A stretch of 34,689 nucleotides of DNA from Deltaproteobacteria bacterium (GTDB lineage: Bacteria > Desulfobacterota > Desulfarculia > Adiutricales > Adiutricaceae): the NCBI GenBank assembly GCA_031257955.1, contig JAIRNQ010000124.1, positions 1-34,689 on the forward strand, in the 5' to 3' direction. Both the position numbers and the translations under genes were made by a program. Shown one piece after another: positions 28,814 to 34,689 of the stretch (positions are counted from its first letter, which is position 1; each line of letters begins with the position of its first letter). The notes beneath the pieces are model-generated. The model was not told the DNA's origin and did no database searches. It saw nothing but the letters and a program-made list of their open reading frames with translations.

Positions 28814-29434
28814 TTACTCGTCGTCGGCCCCGAAAAACGATGGCTCCTTGAGGGCCATCAGGCGGGTCCGGGCCGGTTTTTCCAGGACCTCCAGGCCCAC
28901 GGTCACCGGGACCAGAAGCCTCAGGCCCAGCCCGAAGGTCCGCAGCCAGCTCTCCTCAAAGAGGGACCGGTTGCGCTCGCCGGTGGCCCCCAGCCAGACC
29001 TCGTTGTTTTCGAGCAGCCAGATGACCTCGAAGAGTTGGGTGTCCAGAAGGGAGCGCTTCAGGAGATCCAGTCTCAGGGCGTCTTTCATGTCCCTTTTTT
29101 TGGCCGCGTTGGGTTTTTTTCCAATTTCGGCGATAAAACGGGCCTCGGCTATGGCCATGTAGCGGTTAAGAATTTTGTTTGGCAGCTTTCTTTCGTCCAA
29201 ACGCAGGCTAAAGGCCACGATTGGGTGGAAATGAAAGGCTTCCGGCGGAAAGGTAGCCTCCAGGTGGTCAAAAAACTGTACCCACCCCTGGCTGGATTCC
29301 TCGCTGGTTTCTTCGATGTCAACGAAAGCGTTGGCGGTCAGCCTCTCCGAGATGAATTCGTCGGTCAGCCCGGCCTCGGGCTCCTCGAAGATTCTATAAC
29401 GGGTTAAGGTGGCCCCGCCTTTGACGAAACCCAT
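28814..29434 (-). CDS. RdgC-like protein (recombination-associated), short form
   Basis: The 206-residue protein starts MGFVKGGATLTRYRIFEEPE and has GWVQF, FSLRLDERKLPNKILNRYMA, KKRDMKDALRLDLLKRSL, NEVWLGATGERN and a C-terminal LRLLVPVTVGLE. This order resembles the N-terminal two-thirds of RdgC, a DNA-binding ring protein of about 300 residues that modulates RecA. The match is by pattern and is moderate. The start is ATG 29434, with AAGGAG 8 nt upstream. The following gene may supply the missing part. If it is RdgC, it would act on double-stranded DNA in replication or recombination. Confidence 0.55.
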   Translation of the reverse strand: MGFVKGGATLTRYRIFEEPEAGLTDEFISERLTANAFVDIEETSEESSQGWVQFFDHLEATFPPEAFHFHPIVAFSLRLDERKLPNKILNRYMAIAEARFIAEIGKKPNAAKKRDMKDALRLDLLKRSLLDTQLFEVIWLLENNEVWLGATGERNRSLFEESWLRTFGLGLRLLVPVTVGLEVLEKPARTRLMALKEPSFFGADDE

Positions 29435-29682
29435 TTGGGCACTCCTTGGCCAAATCTGTGGCCGCGGTAAGGATTACGGATATCCCCGCCGGCATTGGGC
29501 CCGGGCGCGGCCGCCCCGGGCAATACAGTTTACCCCGGTCCCGGGCTTATCTCAAGGCCGGACCGGCCCTAAGGCGTCAACGATAGGCCGCCAAAGCGCC
29601 TATAATGGCCTCTGGGCCATAAATGGACCTCGGGGGGCAGGACGGCCCGGGCCAAGGGCGGCCCGCGGCCGGGCCGGAGGCC

Positions 29683-30810
29683 TCATTCGCCTCGAAGCGG
29701 GGGTCTCTTGGGCGGTTGGGCGGGGAACATGTTGGGCGGACGATGGGAGTCGGGCGGGGGCAGCATGTAAAGCTTTTTCTTGATCTGGTAGCGTTGGTAG
29801 GCCTGCATCCAGTAGGAGAGATCCTCCAGGGCCGTTTGGGTGAGGCCTCTGTAAGTCCATACCTTCTGGACCTTGTCCTTGAGGTAGCGGCCCAGGAAGC
29901 GTAGCCTGATGGCGTTGTAGCCGCGCTGGCCGGACTCGCTGGATTGTTGGACGTATTCTTGGGAGAGGAGCTGCAAGAGGATGACCAAGTTCGGTTCCGA
30001 CAGATCGACGTTTAAATCTTGGGTCGGCAGGGCCATGATGCCCAGAAATCGCTGGGTCTCCCTAAGGGTCACGTTGTTTGTTAGCTTAATTTGGGCCCCG
30101 CCGATGCTGATGTCCATGATCTCGCCCTGACAAACGGTCTCCAGGGCCTCGATGTCAACTATGTTGCCCTCGGGCACCTCATGGAGGGAGCAGCTGAAGG
30201 CGAACTGCCCGGTCGGTTCCAGGCGCAGGAAGTTGCGCCTCTGGGCGCTGGTGATGACCTTGGGTATGGGCAAGAGGATTTGGGCCTCTCGCCAGTCGTT
30301 GACTTTTACAAACCGGAAGGTGGCCACCTTGGTCGCGAATTGATAGTGTTCCGTGGGTTCTTTGACCGCCGGCCGGAAGTTTATGTGAATGACCCCGGGC
30401 AGCCCAGTAAAATCGGCTTCGGCCGAGGGGGCCTCCGACAGGGAAAGAATCAGTTGCGCCTCTTCGCCGAGGCCGCTTAGCACTCCCTTGAAGTTAACCG
30501 TTCTGGTGGCCTCGTAGATGTCCAGGGAAAAATGGGCTTGCCTGGTCACGGCCTTGGAGAGGACCTCCCAAATGGCTTGGCCGTTGGTTATGGAGGACCA
30601 ACCCCGGTGGGCCCGCTGGCGCTTGCGACGCCAATTGAGGAGCCCAGCCGCCAAAAGAGTGAGGACGATGGCCCCGGAGATAATAAAAATATATCTCATG
30701 TCGTTCGAGGAGATGGTCGAGGGGGCGGTTAACCCCGCTTGCAATTCCTCGAGCTTGTCGGTGGAACTGGCCGCCTTCAGGGTAAGCCGGTTAAAGAAGT
30801 CAATGACCAT
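29683..30810 (-). CDS. membrane-anchored PilZ-domain protein (c-di-GMP effector candidate)
   Basis: I start it at ATG 30810 (375 residues); an upstream TTG (30861) would overlap the preceding gene by about 40 bp. One membrane helix lies at about 39-58 (RYIFIISGAIVLTLLAAGLL), then a basic segment. A YcgR-N-like beta domain (about 90-185) follows, then a PilZ domain with the c-di-GMP motif RRNFLRLE (about 191-198) and DISIGGAQIK (about 233-242). The C-terminus is basic and Pro-rich (PPPDSHRPPNMFPAQPP). It should respond to cyclic di-GMP at the membrane, possibly controlling motility or surface functions. It lies 10 bp after a second PilZ gene, so the two form an operon. Confidence 0.85.
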   Translation of the reverse strand: MVIDFFNRLTLKAASSTDKLEELQAGLTAPSTISSNDMRYIFIISGAIVLTLLAAGLLNWRRKRQRAHRGWSSITNGQAIWEVLSKAVTRQAHFSLDIYEATRTVNFKGVLSGLGEEAQLILSLSEAPSAEADFTGLPGVIHINFRPAVKEPTEHYQFATKVATFRFVKVNDWREAQILLPIPKVITSAQRRNFLRLEPTGQFAFSCSLHEVPEGNIVDIEALETVCQGEIMDISIGGAQIKLTNNVTLRETQRFLGIMALPTQDLNVDLSEPNLVILLQLLSQEYVQQSSESGQRGYNAIRLRFLGRYLKDKVQKVWTYRGLTQTALEDLSYWMQAYQRYQIKKKLYMLPPPDSHRPPNMFPAQPPKRPPLRGE

Positions 30811-30820
30811 GGTGGATTCG

Positions 30821-31204
30821 TTAAGCCTTGAGCGTGATGTCGGGGAGGGCGAAGAGATCAATCAGCAAATTGATACTCCGTCTGGCCTCCTCGCTGGTTT
30901 CCGTAAACATCAGACCGCTTTCGTTGAAGGGTCTGGCCTGGCTGGGGTGGACCCAGACGCAGCGGGCTTTGGCCTCTATGGGCGGGTAGCCTTGTTCCGA
31001 AAGAACTTTGGGCATTTCGATGTTAATCGGGTAATCTTGGCCCACGTTTAAGCAATTCTGTCCAATGAGTAAAAGTCCCCTAGTATGAATATCGACTAAA
31101 CGACCCAATTCTTGGCTGCTTAAGTGTTCTATAACCTTCAAATAATAAATTAACTCGCGTCGAGCAAGCGTGCGTTTCTCGCTGACTAAAATATTGGCGG
31201 CCAT
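30821..31204 (-). CDS. small PilZ-like protein with degenerate c-di-GMP motif
   Basis: The 127-residue soluble protein matches a single PilZ barrel: an N-terminal RRELIYYLKVIE in place of RXXXR, and VDIHTRGLLLIGQ where (D/N)XSXXG is expected. The Ser is replaced by Thr and the Arg spacing is altered, so binding of c-di-GMP may be weak or lost. Many such single-domain PilZ proteins act as adaptors. The start is ATG 31204, with GAGG 5 nt upstream. It is transcribed first, directly before the membrane PilZ gene (10 bp gap), suggesting partnership. Confidence 0.65.
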   Translation of the reverse strand: MAANILVSEKRTLARRELIYYLKVIEHLSSQELGRLVDIHTRGLLLIGQNCLNVGQDYPINIEMPKVLSEQGYPPIEAKARCVWVHPSQARPFNESGLMFTETSEEARRSINLLIDLFALPDITLKA

Positions 31205-31318
31205 GTTGCCTCTTTAATTTAATCCCGAGTCGGCCGGTCCGGCGACGATCTGGGTATGGCTTAGCGTTGTAGGGGAAACACCCTCCAAATCTTCCTTCCG
31301 CGGGGCCCTGGCGGTCGT

Positions 31319-31416
31319 CCTCACTCGGTCACCCTGGCTCGGTTGCCCTCGCCCGGTCGCCCTTATGCGGCTGCCCCCGTTCGGTCGCCCTTACTCGGCT
31401 GCCTCCGTTCGGTCGC
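31319..31416. repeat. seven tandem 14-bp repeats
   Basis: Seven in-register 14-bp units (consensus near CCTYRYTCGGTYGC, for example CCTTACTCGGCTGC) run without gaps upstream of the PilZ operon. The unit is not a multiple of three and no gene spans it. A degenerate eighth unit follows. It could be a binding array or a slippage minisatellite. Confidence 0.7.
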
Positions 31417-32127
31417 CTTTGCCGGTCGGGGCCGACCGCTCGGCGGCCAGGGCCAAATGGGCCCAAGCCAGCGCAAATAAATCGCCGGCGAAACAATCCC
31501 AGGCCCGGGATAGATATATCGCGCCAAGTTTCCGGAAAGGAACGTTATTAATTTTTCTGTCTTAGGACGGTGAGTGACGGATCGTTTTCCACCCCTACCG
31601 GATACCGGGACTTTAGGAAAAGGGGGTAGATTTATTAATTATACTTTAGAAGTGGAAAAAAGCAACATTTATCGTTATCTCCAAATCGTCCCGCAATTAC
31701 GGCATCTTTTGAAATCGTTCGCTAAAAACCTTGCTTTTGTAGTAAGTTATCGATCCGTCTTTCTCCCAACCATCGCAGACCAATCAGAAAAATAGTCTTT
31801 TACAATATCACCAATTGCCTTGTTAAGTTGGGCTAAACTCTCCTATATTTAGATTTTTACATCTATGTCTATTAAAATAATACAAGCCTTTTAAAGCGAG
31901 TAAAAGTATAGATAAAATCAACTGCTTATATGGTCAAAGGCTCTACCTTACGTTGCCCCGACCCGGCACCCCGGCCAAAGGCAATGTGGCCATTTCCAGG
32001 CATGTATTTTTTCATTGGTAGATAAAAATATGTACTTATGGTTCAAAGATAACCAATCACAAGCAAAAATCAAATACTCATAATCGCGATTAACTTCCCT
32101 TACGCCCTATCCACCCGCCCCATCGAT
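31417..32127. other. AT-rich intergenic region without a recognised gene
   Basis: Mostly AT-rich between the PilZ operon and the repeats downstream of cysE. A 73-codon plus frame (GTG 31574 to 31795, with AGGA nearby) and a minus-strand frame (31842-31747, reading ESLAQLNKAIGDIVKDYFSD) overlap each other. Neither is recognisable, and at most one is real. A decayed gene on the minus strand is possible. I see no RNA gene. Confidence 0.35.
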
Positions 32128-32299
32128 CCACTCCCGCCGTGCCAATCTGGGCCTACGGCCAGGCCGGTCCCTGAGCCGGCCCGGTCCTCTGATAGAGATA
32201 AAGGGCCCACCAACCACTCCCGCCGTGCCGATCTGGGCCTACGGCCAAGCCGGTCCCTGAGCCAGCCCGGTCCCCTGATAGAGATAAAGGGCCCACCAA
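32128..32299. repeat. 86-bp tandem duplication downstream of cysE
   Basis: Copies at 32128-32213 and 32214-32299 begin CCACTCCCGCCGTGCC and end GCCCACCAA; they differ at about 4 positions. A fragment of a third copy (CCCCCGCCGAGCC) follows. It lies beyond the cysE stop, with no gene in it. Confidence 0.85.
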
Positions 32300-32376
32300 A
32301 AAAACCCCCGCCGAGCCGGCCGAAAGGGCCAAGCCGGAAGGGGTCGCCAATATAGTTTCCCGCGGCTGCCCGCGGT

Positions 32377-32404
32377 CCCCCGGCCAAGCGAACCGGGCCG
32401 GGGG
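32377..32404 (-). terminator. hairpin after cysE
   Basis: CCCCCGGCC (32377-32385) and GGCCGGGGG (32396-32404) form a perfect 9-bp stem with a 10-nt loop just after the cysE stop. No T-run follows on the minus strand, so it may stabilise the 3' end or terminate weakly. Confidence 0.4.
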
Positions 32405-32413
32405 GCCCAGGGT

Positions 32414-33391
32414 TTAGTTGGATTCCTGGTTGGGGATGATTATAAGTTCCGGTTTTTTTATGAAGACCTTGGTGTCCGGGGGGATGCTCTCGGTAAGCCA
32501 GACGTTGCCGCCGATGACCGAGCGGGTGCCGATGACCGTCTCGCCGCCCAGGATGGTGGCCCCGGAGTAGACGATGACCTCGTCCTCGAGGGTCGGGTGG
32601 CGCTTGCGGCCCTTGAGGCTCTCGCCGGCGTCCCGAGGCAGGGACAAGGCGCCCAGGGTCACGCCCTGGTAGAGCCTGACCCGCTCGCCGATGACGGTGG
32701 TCTCGCCGATGACCACGCCCGTTCCGTGGTCGATGAAGAAACTCTTGCCGATGGTGGCCCCGGGGTGGATGTCGATGCCGGTGCGGCTGTGGGCGTATTC
32801 GGTCAAGATCCTTGGGACAAAGGGCACCTTGCGGATCCACAGCTCGTGGGCCAAGCGGTAGACCAGGGTGGCGAAGAGACCGGGATAGCAGAGTATTATT
32901 TGGTCAAGGTGGTTTCCGGCGGCCGGATCGCCCTCTTTGGTGGCCACCACGTCCGAGGCCACGGTTAGCCTAAGCTTCGGGAGGAGACTTATGATCTCCT
33001 TGGCCGTTTGGCGTCCCTGCTGGTAGCAGTTCGAGCAAAGGCTGTCGTAACGGACATGGTCGTGGCGCAGGGCGGCGCAGACCTCCCGGGTTAGGGCGGC
33101 GAACAGCTTGGTCAGGGTTTGGCCGATGGAGAACTTGACGTTAAGTTCGTTGGAGGGATGCTGGGGATCGAAGAATCCCGGAAAGATGATCTGCCGGATC
33201 AGGTTAATGATTTCTTTGGCGGCGGCGAAAGACGGACGGGGTACTGCCGTGACGTATTCCAAAAGCGGCAAATCGGACCGCATGGCCGAAAGCTGGTTGG
33301 TGATTTCCTCTAGGCTGGGAATGTCGTCGGTTAAGTACTCAAGCTCGGCAAGTTTATATTCGCACGACTTCTCTACTGGGACTGGAGCCAT
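32414..33391 (-). CDS. cysE: serine O-acetyltransferase
   Basis: It acetylates L-serine to O-acetylserine, the entry to cysteine synthesis. The 325-residue protein has the serine-acetyltransferase N-terminal helical domain, including DPAAGNHLDQIILCYPGL (about 155-172). The left-handed beta-helix follows: TGIDIHPGATIGKSFFIDHG (about 204-223), VVIGETTVIG and LGGETVIG. Predicted catalytic residues are His222 (FIDHGTG) and Asp207 (GIDIHPG). The helix ends IPPDTKVFIKKPE. It is longer than the E. coli enzyme (273) at the N-terminus, like the EpsC-type long form. The start is ATG 33391, with GAGG 4 nt upstream. No cysK is adjacent. A GC hairpin follows its stop. Confidence 0.95.
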   Translation of the reverse strand: MAPVPVEKSCEYKLAELEYLTDDIPSLEEITNQLSAMRSDLPLLEYVTAVPRPSFAAAKEIINLIRQIIFPGFFDPQHPSNELNVKFSIGQTLTKLFAALTREVCAALRHDHVRYDSLCSNCYQQGRQTAKEIISLLPKLRLTVASDVVATKEGDPAAGNHLDQIILCYPGLFATLVYRLAHELWIRKVPFVPRILTEYAHSRTGIDIHPGATIGKSFFIDHGTGVVIGETTVIGERVRLYQGVTLGALSLPRDAGESLKGRKRHPTLEDEVIVYSGATILGGETVIGTRSVIGGNVWLTESIPPDTKVFIKKPELIIIPNQESN

Positions 33392-33891
33392 GATGCCTCT
33401 GTTTTTTTGAAACTCAAGTTTGGCAAAAAAGGGGATCGGCCTTGGGGCAGGCCGTGGCAGTGAGGGGAGGGGAAAAACGGAGGCGGGTAGGGCTTTACGT
33501 TATTCGACCCCCTATGCTTCGACGTCTAGGCCGGGGCGACATCGCGACGTGTAGTGACAAGCCATTTTTTTCCTCGCTCCCTGGGGAGGGTTCAATAGCG
33601 CTTGGGGATAGGACTTTCCGTCTAAGAATAGTCCTTGCTCGGCATCCCTTCCCGAAGGCGGGAAGGAAGGCCTGGCGCCTCGGTTGTGGATCTGTTTGAC
33701 ATTATACCGAAAAAAATAATGGCTGTCCAGGGTCTCAAAAAATTTGTCAATTTACCCACGCGGTTCCGAAAAGGCCAAACCGGCCCGTCCCGGCCCGGCT
33801 CGGTCTGGCCACGATGGGGGCCAAAGGCGGGCCAGGGCGAAAGGGGAGCGACCATCAAGGACGGCCGCCGAGGGCGGCCGGGCAAGCCGGG
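33392..33891. other. intergenic region between cysE and antiporter gene
   Basis: No gene is supported here. A hairpin CTTCCCG-AAGG-CGGGAAG lies at 33648-33665, possibly a terminator for the antiporter or a cysE upstream element. Frames in it are Arg/Gly/Pro-rich and lack start signals. The cysE promoter should lie between 33392 and about 33500, but no good -35/-10 pair is obvious. Confidence 0.35.
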
Positions 33892-34689
33892 TCAGGCGCC
33901 GCTTTCCGGGGCCGGTTCGGTGGTGAGGCTGACCAGGGGGCCCAGATCTTGGTCCGGCTTGCGGTGGGGGTCCCTAAAGTCGACCGGGCCGGCCTGGCGG
34001 GCTTCGATCAGGCGCTGGGGCCTTTCTTCCTCAGGCACCTTAAAGAAAGTCAAGACCGTGTCGAAGACCTCGATGGCCGCCTCGAATTCCTCGGCCACCA
34101 CGGAGTCGGCCCCCAGGCGCGTCAGGATGTCTTTGGTCAGCACGAAACGGGTTCGGGCCAAGATGTAGAGCTTGGGGTTCATGGATTTGGCCTGGACGAT
34201 TATGCGCCTGGTGGCCACGGGATCGGGGATACTGACCACCAGCATGGCCGCCTTGTGGATGCCCACGTGCTCGAGGACGTGTTCGTTGACGGCGTCGCCA
34301 AAAATAATGGGCTCGCCCAGTTTTTGGAAGGCCTGGACGCTGGAGGGGTTCATGTCAATGACCGAGTACTGGCGATTGGTCAGCCGGCAGGCCCGGGCCA
34401 CGCCTTGCCCGGCCACCCCAAAGCCCACGACTATGGCGTGGTTCTCGGCCTCGGTTTTGGGCCCGTCGATTTGCGGCTTGGCCAGGTCGGCCAGGCGGTG
34501 GGAGATGGCTCGGCCCAGGGCCAGGGCCAGCGGGGTCATGGCCATGGTCAGCACGGCCATGTTCAGGAAAAGCGTCAACTCGAAGTCGTCGAGGAGCTTC
34601 AGATCGCCGCCGTTCTTGGCCAGCACGAAGGCGAACTCGCCTACCTGGCACAAGGAAAAGCCTATGAGCACCGCCACCCGGTTGGTGAG
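33892..34689 (-). CDS. CPA2-family cation:proton antiporter with RCK/TrkA-N domain, 5' end cut by window edge
   Basis: Only the C-terminal part is present, 265 codons, open to the right edge. The first residues (LTNRVAVLIGFSLCQVGEFA, FVLAKNG) are the last helices of a KefB/CPA2 transporter. A further helix follows (FLNMAVLTMAMTPLALALG), then a TrkA-N nucleotide-binding domain (about 80-200) beginning HAIVVGFGVAGQGVARAC with the GXGXXG-type loop, and VIDMNPSSVQAFQKLGEPII. No TrkA-C domain is evident; the tail (EARQAGPVDFRDPHRKPDQD) is Pro/Asp-rich. It would exchange potassium or sodium for protons at the inner membrane. Which ion is transported cannot be told. Confidence 0.9.
   Translation of the reverse strand, partial: LTNRVAVLIGFSLCQVGEFAFVLAKNGGDLKLLDDFELTLFLNMAVLTMAMTPLALALGRAISHRLADLAKPQIDGPKTEAENHAIVVGFGVAGQGVARACRLTNRQYSVIDMNPSSVQAFQKLGEPIIFGDAVNEHVLEHVGIHKAAMLVVSIPDPVATRRIIVQAKSMNPKLYILARTRFVLTKDILTRLGADSVVAEEFEAAIEVFDTVLTFFKVPEEERPQRLIEARQAGPVDFRDPHRKPDQDLGPLVSLTTEPAPESGA

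Noticed and set aside
30811-30861. TTG start for the membrane PilZ gene
   Set aside because: It would overlap the preceding gene by about 40 bp; ATG 30810 lies just past that gene's stop.
31574-31795. 73-codon plus-strand frame
   Set aside because: Has a possible AGGA, but no recognisable family, and conflicts with protein-like minus-strand sequence; left as an unassigned possibility in the intergenic entry.
33635-34168. 177-codon plus-strand frame
   Set aside because: It overlaps the antiporter's clear TrkA-N domain on the other strand and has an Arg/Ser/Gly-rich shadow composition.

Overview
The window is a GC-rich bacterial chromosome segment with ordinary bacterial start signals (ATG, GTG and TTG starts preceded by Shine-Dalgarno-like purine runs) and several sigma70-like promoters. 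A deltaproteobacterial (Desulfobacterota-like) host is plausible, from the clustered shikimate genes, the PilZ pair, the solo CheY/CheA pair and an RdgC-like gene split in two. This placement is inference: no rRNA or other definitive marker is present.

Layout. Positions 1-1900 (minus) hold an alpha-glucan phosphorylase cut by the left edge, behind a long leader. Positions 2632-14250 (minus) form one gene-dense block. In transcription order it is aroA, aroE, an aroK-aroB fusion, aroC, aroQ, uvrA, an HD-domain nucleotidase-like gene, a TonB-like protein and a glycerol-dehydrogenase-like protein. Every shikimate-pathway enzyme after DAHP synthase is present, so this block should convert DAHP to chorismate. 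A good promoter lies just upstream of aroA (14406-14434). aroQ and uvrA overlap by one base.

Positions 14251-16240 are almost gene-free and hold two tandem arrays: about 231 bp units, and twelve exact 18 bp units. Positions 16241-25724 (plus) carry cheY, cheA, a small secreted protein, oligoendopeptidase F and a soluble PAS-rich hybrid histidine kinase with two receiver domains. A strong promoter at 22184-22212 starts a long structured leader ahead of the kinase.

Positions 25740-27060 are an AT-rich island. It holds a probable gene remnant, an MntA/HepT toxin-antitoxin pair and a large inverted repeat of about 110 bp. The HepT start appears to be out of frame with its best ribosome-binding site because of an (AT)4 run. 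Positions 27196-31204 (minus) carry plsC, the split RdgC-like pair and two PilZ-domain genes. cysE and the end of a CPA2-type antiporter complete the window.

A recurring theme is short tandem duplication. Arrays with periods of about 14, 15, 16, 18, 86 and 231 bp occur, and the 3' ends of aroE and plsC appear to have been lengthened by such repeats. No tRNA, rRNA, CRISPR array, transposase or integrase was seen. The strongest candidates for something new are the possibly phase-variable HepT start, the structured leader upstream of the hybrid kinase, and the repeat-rich intergenic regions.
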